A stretch of 46,964 bases of DNA from Lentisphaerae bacterium GWF2_50_93 (GCA_001804815.1 MHBI01000043.1:1-46964), one strand, 5' to 3'. Counted from the first letter of the stretch, positions 27,869 through 36,067 are shown. Numbers and translations: made by a program. The notes: generated from the letters alone by a model not told the origin.

Positions 27869-28492
27869 TCAGTCTTTTATTCCCGTGAACATGGCATGTG
27901 TCAAATTTATGCTTGGTATCAGTTCGACATGGCCATCGACAAACAGGACGTTCACGCCGAGTTTGCCATGTGTTCCTTGTGAGACCTGCGGTTGCGTTCC
28001 AAAAGGAAGATGCCCGTTCCAGGTGTATGCCCAGCCCCAGTCAACTCCGGATTCCGTGAGGAGCACCGTCTGGGGATAGGCCTTGTCAGGAAGTTTCTGG
28101 TAGATGCCGTTGAAGTTTGTAGCGTTATACAGGTACGAGCGGCCAAGCTTCTTGCGGATTATGAATGTAGGGCACTGCATCCTGTAGTCCCTCGGGTTCA
28201 CGCTGGCGGGATCAGTTGGAACAGGTGAATAGCCGTTGTCGTCAAGCGCCTCGGTCCACTGTGGGTAGCTTTCCGGAGGGAAATATTTCTGATCGTCGAT
28301 ATACAGCATGAAGCTGACATGTATCTGCTTCAGGTTCCCCGTGCATACCGCTTCCCGCGCCTTTTCCTTCGCCTGGTTCAGCGCCGGCAGCAGCATCGCC
28401 GCAAGGATTGCGATGATCGCAATGACGACGAGTAATTCGATCAGTGTGAAATATTTTTTTCGTCCGAAAAAAATATGACTTGTAAAATTCAT
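27869..28492 (-). CDS. Pseudopilin-like protein with C-terminal DGH motif
   Basis: 207 residues. A leader ending GRKKY, then [20 protein letters not shown] and [17 protein letters not shown]. The body has [20 protein letters not shown], and [13 protein letters not shown] closes the fold. Tyr precedes the cleavage site instead of Gly. It is paralogous to the protein at 25980 over nearly its whole length, so a duplication around the GH5 gene is likely. An AAGGAG site 7 bp upstream fixes ATG 28492, 19 bp after the regulator stop, so they are cotranscribed. Predicted to be an inner-membrane or pseudopilus component with an exported globular domain. Confidence 0.87.
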   Translation of the reverse strand: MNFTSHIFFGRKKYFTLIELLVVIAIIAILAAMLLPALNQAKEKAREAVCTGNLKQIHVSFMLYIDDQKYFPPESYPQWTEALDDNGYSPVPTDPASVNPRDYRMQCPTFIIRKKLGRSYLYNATNFNGIYQKLPDKAYPQTVLLTESGVDWGWAYTWNGHLPFGTQPQVSQGTHGKLGVNVLFVDGHVELIPSINLTHAMFTGIKD

Positions 28493-28511
28493 ACAGATCT
28501 CCTTTGCACAT

Positions 28512-29945
28512 TCATACCAGGCTCCGGTCGTTCTCGATTTCCGCCTGTATCTCGCCGGTTTCGTTTATCCGTGAAACCGCCTCGTCGATCGATATCTCGC
28601 CCTTGAGCGCCTTGTCGAAATAGATCCTCATGATCTTCATGATGCCGTGCTGAATGGGATGGTCGCATCGCATTGTCCCGGTGCTGATGGACTGCATGAA
28701 CGGGGCGTACTGCCTCTGGGCCTGCTGCCAGGTGAACACTTCCCTGTTGATCGCGATGCCGAAATAGTTCTCCACGAGACGGCGCTGGCTGTCACGGCCG
28801 CATGTCAGATGCCTTATGAAATCCCAGCCGGTGATCGTCGCATCGCTGCTCTTTCCTGTTTCATTAACTATTCCCATGCCGACGGCGCTCGTGATTGAGA
28901 ACGGACTTGTATCAGCTTTCGACGGAGGTATCGGAGATAACCTGAGCGGGAATTCCGGGAAGTTCCGCTTCTGCTGCATTATCCATGATCCCGCCCTGAA
29001 TGCAAAAAGAATGTTCCCGTTGAACAAGGGTGACACATCCGAATATTCCGTCTCGATGAAGAGCTGTCCGGTTTCATGGCAGCGGTGGAAGAAGTCCAGC
29101 CATTCGCGTCCGGAACTGAAGTCCAATACGACGTTCCCAGCCTGGTTCGTTATGAAGTTTTTTCCAGCCGAGGCCGCTATATAATATGAGAGGGGAGGGG
29201 CATGGTTCGCTTTTTTTCCGGTGGCGGAAAGAAGTCCGCCGTAGACATCCTTGCCCTTGTTCCTGAGCTTCCTGACTTTCTCCAGCCACTTTACGATCTC
29301 GTTCCAGTCCCTCGGGGCCGCATCGCCAATCCCCGCCTTCCTTGCAAGATCCCCGTTCCAGGCGAAGACCTCGGTGTCAATGAAAAGCGGGATCGAATAG
29401 CATCTCCTCTGTCCGTCCCGTGACTCGTTCCACTCGATATAGCTGCTGTTGAGAAAGCTCAGGCAGTTGGTGAATCCGTCCAGTTCATTCAAAGGGAGAA
29501 GCATTCCGGTCGATGCGAGATAGCCGAAGTTCGGAGCGAAGATGATCTTTATTCCCGGACGGCTCCTGATGGTTTCAACGAGTTCCCTGGACTCGATATG
29601 GAGGATCCTTATGTCCGCCTCCTCCTTCTCCTCCATGAACCTTTCCGCCTCGTCCTCGAAATATTTCTGAAGCTGGGGCGCGGTCCCGACACAGATGAAC
29701 CATATGAGATGGCAGCGTTTCTTCGCAGTTATGAAAGTGCCTCTTCCAACCTCCCTCGAGATCAGCCTGCCGTCCTCGAGATCCGCAAGGGCCTTCCTTA
29801 CAGTAGTCCTGCTCGCCTTGTACTTGGCGCATAGATCGCGTTCGCTGGGAATTCTCTTGATGTCGCCCTGGAATGCGGTCAGCAGTTCGTCTTTCAGGAG
29901 CTGGAACTTGAAGCGTTTTTTGATAGATACCATAAAAAATACCAT
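28512..29945 (-). CDS. GntR winged-helix fused to ABC-type solute-binding domain
   Basis: 477 residues. About 10-75 is a GntR winged helix ([39 protein letters not shown]). The remaining ~390 residues look like a family-1/8 extracellular sugar-binding protein ([63 protein letters not shown]) but without a signal peptide, so it acts in the cytoplasm as a one-component sensor of a sugar or oligosaccharide. Met1 (29945) and Met5 (29933) are both possible, and neither has a clear ribosome site. Both ATGs lie within ATGGTAT repeats. First gene of the operon running to 22303. Confidence 0.9.
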   Translation of the reverse strand: MVFFMVSIKKRFKFQLLKDELLTAFQGDIKRIPSERDLCAKYKASRTTVRKALADLEDGRLISREVGRGTFITAKKRCHLIWFICVGTAPQLQKYFEDEAERFMEEKEEADIRILHIESRELVETIRSRPGIKIIFAPNFGYLASTGMLLPLNELDGFTNCLSFLNSSYIEWNESRDGQRRCYSIPLFIDTEVFAWNGDLARKAGIGDAAPRDWNEIVKWLEKVRKLRNKGKDVYGGLLSATGKKANHAPPLSYYIAASAGKNFITNQAGNVVLDFSSGREWLDFFHRCHETGQLFIETEYSDVSPLFNGNILFAFRAGSWIMQQKRNFPEFPLRLSPIPPSKADTSPFSITSAVGMGIVNETGKSSDATITGWDFIRHLTCGRDSQRRLVENYFGIAINREVFTWQQAQRQYAPFMQSISTGTMRCDHPIQHGIMKIMRIYFDKALKGEISIDEAVSRINETGEIQAEIENDRSLV

Positions 29946-30015
29946 TTGTTGCTATATTTATGTTTATCAGTTCAAATAATGGGTTCAATCATTATAACAA
30001 GTACCAATATGGTAT
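29927..30015 (-). promoter_or_regulatory. Candidate operator sites of the GntR fusion regulator
   Basis: ATACCAT occurs at 29927-29933 and 29939-29945, 12 bp apart on the same face of the helix, and forms the two candidate start codons read on the minus strand. TACCA-ATA-TGGTA at 30002-30014 is an inverted repeat of the same core. A minus-strand TATAAT lies between them (29996-29991), with no good -35 at normal spacing. Together these look like autoregulatory sites. Confidence 0.55.
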
Positions 30016-30075
30016 CTAAATATTAAATGTCAAGGGGTTCGTGAAAATATTAATGAAATTTCTGCGTGAGGGAAA

Positions 30076-30142
30076 CCTGTCGGACTTAGAGATGAGTTCA
30101 AAAACACCTGGATTCGCTCGTAGTAGCGCATGTTTGCGCGTT
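30076..30142 (-). repeat. 67-bp element PR-C, copy 1
   Basis: Read on the minus strand it starts AACGCGCAAACATGCGCTAC and ends AAGTCCGACAGG, exactly 67 bp. Two more full copies lie at 30523-30589 and 33582-33648. The first ~27 bp are identical in all three, while the middle (about bases 28-45) varies. Confidence 0.85.
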
Positions 30143-30143
30143 A

Positions 30144-30211
30144 GGTAGGTACGTGCTTCAGCATGTACCATCCTAATCTAAGAATGGGACAGGCTAAAGC
30201 CCTGTCTACTA
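30144..30211 (+). repeat. Palindromic repeat PR-B
   Basis: GTAGGTACGTGCTTCAGCAT then GGGACAGGCTAAAGCCCTGTC, directly joined to the end of a PR-C element. The surrounding 29946-30608 interval has no gene and is largely a mosaic of such elements. Confidence 0.8.
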
Positions 30212-30249
30212 TACGCATTTTTTGCTCTGTTTAGAATTCTTTATGATGA

Positions 30250-30426
30250 GTCCTCCAGACGGAGGACGAATCTTTTGCGCAGATCATTCTGCGCTTTGGA
30301 TTCCACTGGAACCGTGGAGAAGATAACAGCTTTCGCTTCTGTTAAGATGCTATGGCGTGACGAACAGCTCTAAAAACAAAGCGGTGAATAATCACCGCAG
30401 TCCAAAGTCAGGCCGAAGCGCCTGAC
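30250..30426. other. Cluster of six consecutive stem-loops
   Basis: Six separate hairpins follow one another: 30250-30267 (GTCCTCC/GGAGGAC), 30277-30294 (GCGCAGA/TCTGCGC), 30302-30318 (TCCAC/GTGGA), 30324-30344 (TAACAG/CTGTTA), 30381-30398 (GCGGTGA/TCACCGC) and 30407-30426 (GTCAGGC/GCCTGAC). Stems are 5-7 bp and mostly perfect, with loops of 3-9 bases or more. They do not match each other. Whether this is a structured RNA or decayed repeats cannot be told from sequence alone. Confidence 0.6.
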
Positions 30427-30522
30427 GTAAAGATGCAAAGACAGAAGAACCGGAGAACATGACGTGGACAGTACTGGAATATGCGTATAGTAGTTAGGGC
30501 TGAAGCCCGTCCCTACTGTAAG

Positions 30523-30589
30523 AACGCGCAAACATGCGCTACTACGAGCAAAATCACCAGCAGTCACGCTCGTTTCCAAGTCCAACAGG
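30523..30589 (+). repeat. 67-bp element PR-C, copy 2
   Basis: Same length and ends as copy 1 (AACGCGCAAACATGCGCTAC ... AAGTCCAACAGG). It ends 19 bp from the stop codon of the GH141-like gene. Confidence 0.85.
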
Positions 30590-30608
30590 CCTCTTTGTTT
30601 GACGATTG

Positions 30609-33329
30609 TCATTCGCTTCTCTTCGGCTTCAATACGAAATCGTCCAGGAAGAAAGACGTCTTGTCCGTTGCATTGCTGGTGAATCCGATCCATGTCAGCT
30701 TTGAAAACGCTTTGTTGCTGTATGGCATATCCTTGTATTCCAGCGGCTCCTGTCCGGGCAGTTTCACCGTTAGCGTCCATTTGCCGGCATTCTCTTTTCC
30801 GGCGACGCCGGATATCCCGAAATGCACCCATTGGTCCACTGGCAGATCAATGGACGTGCCATTGTCGAGTTTCAGTTTGCCGTCGCGGATGGCGAAATGC
30901 AGCGCGACCTTGTAGGGGTTTTCACTCCAGTCCCGCCACTCAAAATCAACCATCGACGCCTTCTCCACGCGGAGATAAAAACTGTTTTCTATATTCCCTT
31001 TTGCGTAGTCGACCTTCCAGCAGAGGTGAGGATTCCAGACGTTCTTCAGGCCTGGAGCATCGGTGATCTTGACGGACCGGCGGCCCGTCGCCGCAGTCTC
31101 ATCTGTGACGACGATCGAATCTCCTTTCTTCTCAGTATGAATTTCAGGACCTGATGGCGGCTGTCCGACTGGATCGCGCTCAAAGTTGTCGTTCACAGGA
31201 ACCGGCTCGCGTTCCGGAGGAAGTTCAAGCGCCGGATATTTCACCCCATTCGCCTTTGCAACCCACGCTTGATCTCCATAGACTCCTGCCTGCGTGTAGT
31301 CGAACGGCTTGAATCCCTGGCTCAGCACCGGTGAACCGGGCTTCAAGCGGAAGTCGTGGAGTTCCGCGTTTTCGAAGAGGGGATCGACGATGGACGAACC
31401 TTTCTCGTGTCCGTCCTTCTGCCAGTCCTCGAGTGATTTTCCGATGAACTGCACCTTCGCGCCTGCCGCGTTCCAGTACCAGTTGTTCCGCGATTCCACC
31501 TTGACCTTGTCCCATGGCCCTGACAGCGCCGGACCGGTGCTCCAGTATACGATGTTGTTCTCGAACGTGAACGAAAGATGCGGTTCGACGCGGGTCACCT
31601 GGATCTGATGCTCCTTGCTGAAGCACAGGATGTTGTTGCGGATAATATTCTCCTTGCCGTAGTGCTGGTGGAAACTTCCCGTCTTGGTGTCGTAGACCAG
31701 GTTGTTCTCGAAGAGAATTCCCGTACTGCCTTCGTCGGTATACATTCCCCAGCCGCCGTAGGAGTATGCGTAGATGTCATGGAAGACGTTGTTCGACACT
31801 ACCGTTCCTTCCGACGGACCCAGGGTGTAGATGCCGCCCATGTCGCTGAGCAGTCCCTTGCCGATCTGGTGCACGTGGTTGAAGCTGATCTTGTTGCGCT
31901 TGCAGGTACTTTCGTCGTATCCCCAGCGCCATCCGACCGATATGCCCGTGTAGAAGAGGTCAGCAATCTCGTTGTGCGTGATCACGTTGTCAGAACTGAA
32001 CCCGATCCAGACCCCGACGGCGCACGGGAATATGTATCCGCCATGCCGGATGATGTTGTTGTCCACTGTCACGCGGCAGGTCTGCTCCGCCTCGTTCTTT
32101 GTCATGGACAGCTCGCCGATGCGTATCCCGCCTGCGCCGAAATCAAACAGATTGCAACGCCGTACTGCGATGTCCCGGCATCCCTTCCTGAACCAAGCCG
32201 CATATGAGCCTATGTGCCCTATCTCGCAGTCCTCGAACACGATATTGAGCGCTCCGTCCGCCATTACGACCGCGTCGATGGGGGCCGCCGCCTGGAATGG
32301 CTCGAAACCCTTCGGAGGAGTCAGCAATTCCGCATGATGGAATGTCAGCCCCTTGAAGTTCACGTGCTCGACATACTTCTTCGCCACAGGATCACCTTTC
32401 AGGACTATGAATTTCTCCACCACCGGGGCGACTGCTTCGATCCTGCCTATCTCCTCGCCTGGCAGAGGAATATAATAAATGGTGCCGTCGCGTGACAGGA
32501 ACCACTCGCCCGGGGCGTCCAGTGCGCTTCTGAAGTTCTCGTAAACTATCGTAGAATCCTTGTCCCAGCAGTCCCACGGCTTCATGCCTTCACCGCTTGA
32601 GGTCACTGTATGTTCTTTCGGATCTATCGAGTCGATGAAGCGGCGCGTGTTGTCCCACTTGTGGTATACGACCTGGTGGACGTCCTTCAGTTCCTCGGGC
32701 GTCAGCTTTTCAAGACATGCGAAATCCGCAGGGCGCAGCCAGACCGTCTGACGTGCCTCCTTGGCGCGTTTGGCATTCTTGTCTGCAGAAAGTTTTTCTT
32801 CAAAGACCTTGAGTATATTGAACCAGAACTTGTTCGGAGTCCGGGCGCGCACTGCGCGGCGTCCATTGATAAAGAGCTGTTCGAAATACCATTTTCCGGT
32901 TGCGACCTCCGGCACCTTGGCTGTCCATACGCCGTCAGCTCCAACTTTCCATCCGGTGATGGTGCGTCCGCCGCTGAAGACGGGATGCGCGTCTTTCTCT
33001 GCCTCGTATGAAATTGGCGCTTTCTCAGTTCCGCTGTCTTCGGGAGACAGGACAAGAGGCTCGGTAATGCTGTAGAGGCCGTCGGCGACGAGGATACGCA
33101 CGGCTTTTTCAGGTGCCTTGCCGGAGAGACGTTTCCGCAAAACGTCACGCGCGCCTGTAAGCGAGGCCAGAGGTCCGTCGCTCTTGTCGGGGTTCGGCTG
33201 TGACAGGTTTCCTGACCATGAGTCATTGCCATTGGGTGCGATGTGTATGTCCAAGGTATCCTCCGCTGTCAGATTGATGTTAAGTAAAAATGGCAGGGCT
33301 GCAATCATGCAGCAGGTAATTTTTCGCAT
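30609..33329 (-). CDS. GH141-like parallel beta-helix glycosidase
   Basis: 906 residues. Signal peptide to about residue 22 (NINLTA), then [14 protein letters not shown] and [16 protein letters not shown], the usual opening of right-handed beta-helix glycan enzymes such as GH141 (fucosidase or xylanase activities are known). The middle has repeated short beta-helix rungs ([56 protein letters not shown]). The C-terminal ~190 residues resemble a concanavalin-A-like sandwich ([17 protein letters not shown] start at [10 protein letters not shown]). An AAAGGAA site 7 bp upstream fixes the start. A polysaccharide lyase is the alternative. It stands alone, with repeat-filled spacers on both sides. 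Confidence 0.8.
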   Translation of the reverse strand: MRKITCCMIAALPFLLNINLTAEDTLDIHIAPNGNDSWSGNLSQPNPDKSDGPLASLTGARDVLRKRLSGKAPEKAVRILVADGLYSITEPLVLSPEDSGTEKAPISYEAEKDAHPVFSGGRTITGWKVGADGVWTAKVPEVATGKWYFEQLFINGRRAVRARTPNKFWFNILKVFEEKLSADKNAKRAKEARQTVWLRPADFACLEKLTPEELKDVHQVVYHKWDNTRRFIDSIDPKEHTVTSSGEGMKPWDCWDKDSTIVYENFRSALDAPGEWFLSRDGTIYYIPLPGEEIGRIEAVAPVVEKFIVLKGDPVAKKYVEHVNFKGLTFHHAELLTPPKGFEPFQAAAPIDAVVMADGALNIVFEDCEIGHIGSYAAWFRKGCRDIAVRRCNLFDFGAGGIRIGELSMTKNEAEQTCRVTVDNNIIRHGGYIFPCAVGVWIGFSSDNVITHNEIADLFYTGISVGWRWGYDESTCKRNKISFNHVHQIGKGLLSDMGGIYTLGPSEGTVVSNNVFHDIYAYSYGGWGMYTDEGSTGILFENNLVYDTKTGSFHQHYGKENIIRNNILCFSKEHQIQVTRVEPHLSFTFENNIVYWSTGPALSGPWDKVKVESRNNWYWNAAGAKVQFIGKSLEDWQKDGHEKGSSIVDPLFENAELHDFRLKPGSPVLSQGFKPFDYTQAGVYGDQAWVAKANGVKYPALELPPEREPVPVNDNFERDPVGQPPSGPEIHTEKKGDSIVVTDETAATGRRSVKITDAPGLKNVWNPHLCWKVDYAKGNIENSFYLRVEKASMVDFEWRDWSENPYKVALHFAIRDGKLKLDNGTSIDLPVDQWVHFGISGVAGKENAGKWTLTVKLPGQEPLEYKDMPYSNKAFSKLTWIGFTSNATDKTSFFLDDFVLKPKRSE

Positions 33330-33485
33330 TGCGGTTCCTTTGATTCACGTGGGAGCTACGATCATCCATCATGATGCATGAAACGACACGCCCAGTAACT
33401 GTTTTTGATATCATATCGCACGGAAAATAGTTCGGAACAGGTGAAAAAGCAAGAAAGCATAATTTTTCAATAAATGTGTTTAGTT

Positions 33486-33512
33486 TGTAGTAGCGCATGT
33501 TTGCGCGTTCCT
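33486..33512 (-). repeat. Partial PR-C end
   Basis: GTAGTAGCGCATGTTTGCGC GTT is the conserved outer end of PR-C without the rest of the element. It faces the full copy at 33582, so the two bracket a PR-E repeat like inverted ends. Confidence 0.65.
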
Positions 33513-33524
33513 TATTTTCCTAAT

Positions 33525-33578
33525 GGAGCGCCGGTCTCCAGACCGGCTTATTGCCGACCTGGAGGTCGGCGTTCCTTT
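33525..33578 (+). repeat. Palindromic repeat PR-E
   Basis: GGAGCGCCGGTCTCCAGACC, GGCTT, then GCCGACCTGGAGGTCGGCGT. It matches 3885-3942 on the other strand and has two hairpins, GCCGGTCT/AGACCGGC and GCCGACCT/AGGTCGGC. Confidence 0.8.
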
Positions 33579-33581
33579 AAG

Positions 33582-33648
33582 AACGCGCAAACATGCGCTA
33601 CTACGAGCAAATTCATCCCTCCTTGAACTCATTCCTAAGTCCAGCAGG
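33582..33648 (+). repeat. 67-bp element PR-C, copy 3
   Basis: Exactly 67 bp, AACGCGCAAACATGCGCTAC to AAGTCCAGCAGG. Its middle differs from copies 1 and 2. The 33330-33735 interval contains only these repeats and the operator region below. Confidence 0.85.
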
Positions 33649-33674
33649 ATCCGCATTCTTTAATAATTTTCTGT

Positions 33675-33725
33675 TTGAATTAACAGCAATCCATGCTATC
33701 ATTATGCTATCAAAATAAGCTATCA
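33675..33725 (+). promoter_or_regulatory. Promoter and triple operator of the VapBC-like pair
   Basis: TTGAAT (33675-33680), 16-bp spacer and TATCAT (33697-33702) form a plausible promoter. GCTATCA occurs three times, at 33695-33701, 33706-33712 and 33719-33725, with 11- and 13-bp steps that place the copies on roughly one helix face. This fits binding of a ribbon-helix-helix antitoxin, as in autoregulated toxin-antitoxin operons. Confidence 0.65.
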
Positions 33726-33735
33726 AAGGTGCATT

Positions 33736-33993
33736 ATGTCAGTCATTACTTTAAGGGGTATGGGACCCGGTGCGGAAAAGAAGATCCGCAAATGCGCTGT
33801 CCGGGAAGGCAAGAGCCTGAACCGTTTCCTCATCGACCTGATTGAAGTTAACGTCATGGGAAAAGGCGAAGGCAAACCCCGTGAATTCAATGATCTGGAC
33901 GAATTGATCGGCTCATTGAACAAGGATGACGTCAAGGCAATTGAACAGTCCGTTAGGAAACAGCGCAAGACTGATCCGGAGTTGTGGAAATGA
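33736..33993 (+). CDS. Ribbon-helix-helix-type antitoxin (VapB/FitA-like)
   Basis: 85 residues. The N-terminus MSVITLRGMGPGAEKKIRKC, then AVREGKSLNRFLIDLIEV has the beta-strand then helix-turn-helix look of RHH antitoxins of the FitA/VapB kind. The C-terminal part (DLDELIGSLNKDDVKAIEQS) would wrap the toxin. The stop codon overlaps the toxin start by ATGA. An AAGGTG-like site and the triple GCTATCA operator lie just upstream. It probably neutralises the PIN toxin and represses the operon together with it. Confidence 0.82.
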   Translation: MSVITLRGMGPGAEKKIRKCAVREGKSLNRFLIDLIEVNVMGKGEGKPREFNDLDELIGSLNKDDVKAIEQSVRKQRKTDPELWK

Positions 33994-34391
33994 ATCGCGT
34001 CCTCATCGATACAAACGTGTATAGCCGTGGACTCGTCGGGGATCCGTGGTCCAAGGACATCCTGCGCCAGTCCGAGGAGCTTCTCATGTGCCCAATCGTG
34101 GCAGGAGAGCTTTTCTCGGGTTTCAAAAACGGATCCCGTAATTCGCATAATAGATCAATATTCCAGAAATTCCTCGCGAGCCCAAGGGTCACTGTCATTT
34201 CAATGGCGCTTGAAACCTCGGAATTCTACAGCGTGGTACTTGAGCAGCTGCGGAATCAGGGAACTCCGATTCCGACGAATGATATCTGGATCGCCGCCTG
34301 CGCCATGGAGCACGGCGCGCATCTGGCGACAACTGACAACCATTTCCGTCATATCAAAGGCCTGCTCGCGGTTTTCCCGGAAGAATCCTAA
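33990..34391 (+). CDS. vapC: PIN-domain toxin, VapC family
   Basis: 133 residues. The PIN acidic residues are all present: Asp7 (VLIDTNVY), Glu40 (VAGELFSG), Asp98 (PTNDIWIAA) and Asp116 (TTDNHF). VapC toxins are ribonucleases that usually cut tRNA or rRNA and stop translation. The start ATG (33990) overlaps the antitoxin stop (ATGA). A GTG two codons earlier would add two residues and is less likely. The typical VapC length is 130-145 residues, so it appears intact. Confidence 0.9.
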   Translation: MNRVLIDTNVYSRGLVGDPWSKDILRQSEELLMCPIVAGELFSGFKNGSRNSHNRSIFQKFLASPRVTVISMALETSEFYSVVLEQLRNQGTPIPTNDIWIAACAMEHGAHLATTDNHFRHIKGLLAVFPEES

Positions 34392-34473
34392 GAACTTGAC
34401 AGGATAACTGGATTGGCAGGATAAAATACAAGGTATCTCTATGGTAACCGTTAAGTTATCTGTTTGCCTCCTA

Positions 34474-34528
34474 AGTAGGGCGGTTTTTAAACCGCCAACC
34501 AGGTGTCGGGTTAAAACCCGACATACTT
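34474..34528 (+). repeat. Palindromic repeat PR-A within a larger composite
   Basis: GGGCGGTTTTTAAACCGCC and GTCGGGTTAAAACCCGAC in the standard order. Outer flanks GTAACCGTTAAGTTATC on the left and a degenerate match on the right resemble the 127-bp composite at 35583-35709. Confidence 0.8.
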
Positions 34529-34599
34529 TTAAGGACAATCAGCTCATGCCATTAATGAGTTAGCGGTATTTTCAATTCAACAAGGATACAGGGATTTAA

Positions 34600-35142
34600 A
34601 TGATCAAGTTTGTTCAGGACAGGGAAATATACCTGGAGGTGATCCGCGACCTCGTGCCAACTACAAGCCGACAGCTGTGCATAGCCACTGCCGACATAAA
34701 GGACATGTATATCGAGAGAGGTGCCGGGGAAAAGATACCATTCCTTCAGCTTCTGGCTTCGCTCATCGAACGCGGGGTCGAAGTCCACCTGATACATGCG
34801 AAGGAGCCGGGCCCGATATTCCGCAAGGATTTCGACCGCTTCCCGGCTCTCTTCAAAGGCCTGAAGCGGGTTCTGTGCCCGAGGGTTCATTTCAAATGCA
34901 TCATCATCGATGGGAAGCTTGCCTATTTCGGGAGCGCCAACCTGACAGGTGCCGGCATGGGGGCGAAAGGCAGCACCAAACACAATTTCGAGAACGGCGT
35001 CATCACGGATAACCCGGAACTCGTCGCAGCCCAGAAAACCCAGTTCGACCAGGTCTGGCGCGGCGCCCACTGTCCAAAATGCGGACGCCGCAAATTCTGC
35101 TCCGACTGCCCGATCGCAAGCCGCGACTTCAAGAAGCTGTAA
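34600..35142 (+). CDS. Single-HKD phospholipase-D-like protein with zinc ribbon
   Basis: 180 residues. One HKD motif, VHFKCIIIDGKLAYFGSANL (His97, Lys99, Asp104), so a functional enzyme would need a dimer, as in the Nuc-type endonucleases and other small PLD proteins. The C-terminus has Cys158-x2-Cys161 and Cys167-x2-Cys170 (CPKCGRRKFCSDC), a zinc-ribbon-like knuckle. No signal peptide. Small single-HKD proteins of this kind act as nucleases or phosphodiesterases and are often linked to defence or DNA-end processing. It lies 208 bp after the VapC gene. Function beyond the fold is not known. Confidence 0.8.
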   Translation: MIKFVQDREIYLEVIRDLVPTTSRQLCIATADIKDMYIERGAGEKIPFLQLLASLIERGVEVHLIHAKEPGPIFRKDFDRFPALFKGLKRVLCPRVHFKCIIIDGKLAYFGSANLTGAGMGAKGSTKHNFENGVITDNPELVAAQKTQFDQVWRGAHCPKCGRRKFCSDCPIASRDFKKL

Positions 35143-35233
35143 AAATATGGGTGGAAAAGATTCTCTTTAGTTGATAGTGTAGGGTTTGACCCCGCGGTCC
35201 GGGTTGCTTTGTAGATCCGGCGGAGGGCATACT

Positions 35234-35458
35234 ATGAACTCGAAGCAATATAGGACTGGAAAGGCTGTGATTGCAGGGGCTGATGCTGTCGGTTCCTCTT
35301 TTACCTATGCCCTGGCGCAGCTTGGCATAGGCGACGAGATCGCCTTGCTTGACGCCAGACATGAACTGCTGATGGGGCAGGTAAGACATGAAAAACGCAA
35401 GAATCCCGGCAAGCCTGACATTATCATCCGTGAGTCTTTCATTGGTTCGGAAAGCTGA
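35234..35458 (+). pseudogene. N-terminal fragment of an L-lactate/malate dehydrogenase
   Basis: 74 residues, starting MNSKQYRTGKAVIAGADAVG and SSFTYALAQLGIGDEIALLD, clearly the start of the NAD-binding Rossmann domain of LDH/MDH-type enzymes. The glycine motif is GADAVG where GxGxxG is expected, and similarity stops after about residue 46, after which the frame reads unrelated sequence to a stop. GGAGG at 35222 suits the ATG. A full enzyme is about 310 residues, so this is a decayed remnant. Confidence 0.75.
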
Positions 35459-35520
35459 AGGCTCTCCTTCCTCCGACCTCCTCCTTTTCTCATCCCATCG
35501 TCATTCGATATTCGGCATTC

Positions 35521-35548
35521 GCTCGTAGTCAAGCCATTATTGGCTGTA
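35521..35548. repeat. Partial PR-D repeat
   Basis: GCTCGTAGTCAAGCCATTAT and TGGCTGTA carry the GCCA..TGGC core and the GTAGTCAAGCC arm of PR-D. It lies between the LDH remnant and a composite repeat, in a 387-bp gene-free stretch. Confidence 0.55.
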
Positions 35549-35582
35549 GCAGATCTTAATTACGATTTCCATGCCTATTTTT

Positions 35583-35709
35583 GTAAGCGTTAAGCTGGGT
35601 GAAGTGAGGCTGTTTTTCCAAGAAAGTATGTCGGGTTTTAACCCGACACTTAGTTGGCGGTTTAAAAACCGCCCTACTTATGAGGCTGTGTTACCAGCTT
35701 AACGCTTAC
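35583..35709. repeat. 127-bp composite repeat with perfect 16-bp terminal inverted repeats
   Basis: GTAAGCGTTAAGCTGG at 35583-35598 pairs exactly with CCAGCTTAACGCTTAC at 35694-35709. A complete PR-A element sits in the middle, flanked by GAGGCTG/CAGCCTC-like inner arms. Related, less perfect composites surround the PR-A copies at 34474 and 44003. It has the shape of a small nonautonomous transposable element. Confidence 0.85.
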
Positions 35710-35845
35710 CTGTTTTTCGCAAACAAGGCCGCTTCATGCAATCCCGCTCGCTTCGACAAGCTTTGGACAGGATGCGTGATACTTGAGCGTATCGTTGAAG
35801 TTTCATTATTTGTAATTAGATTATTCTAAAATTCTGGAGGTTCCA

Positions 35846-36067
35846 ATGACGGTTTTACAGGAAATAGAAAACAAAGCGTTTGCACTCACCCTGCCGGAAA
35901 GAGGACAGCTGATCCATGACCTTATCATGGACATGGACGGAAAAGCCCAATATTCCGGAGACTATGAAAAGGAGATTCAGAAAAGAATAAAGAAGATTAA
36001 GTCCGGAAAAGCTACCGGCTCTCCAGCAGTAGATGTATTTTCCAGGATTGAGGCCAAGCACAGATGA
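35846..36067 (+). CDS. Addiction-module antitoxin (TIGR02574-like)
   Basis: 73 residues with the pattern of the TIGR02574/PF09720 antitoxin family: LTLPERGQLIHDLIMDMDG near the middle and a basic C-terminus. Its usual partner is a ParE/RelE-type toxin encoded immediately downstream. The ATG has a GGAGG site 7 bp upstream. Here the stop overlaps the start of a toxin-like frame by ATGA, but that toxin is only a stub (36064-36132). The antitoxin is therefore apparently an orphan. Confidence 0.8.
   Translation: MTVLQEIENKAFALTLPERGQLIHDLIMDMDGKAQYSGDYEKEIQKRIKKIKSGKATGSPAVDVFSRIEAKHR

Noticed and set aside
30076..30608. CRISPR-like array
   Set aside because: Repeats are palindromic, unevenly spaced and of different families; there are no regular spacers or cas genes.
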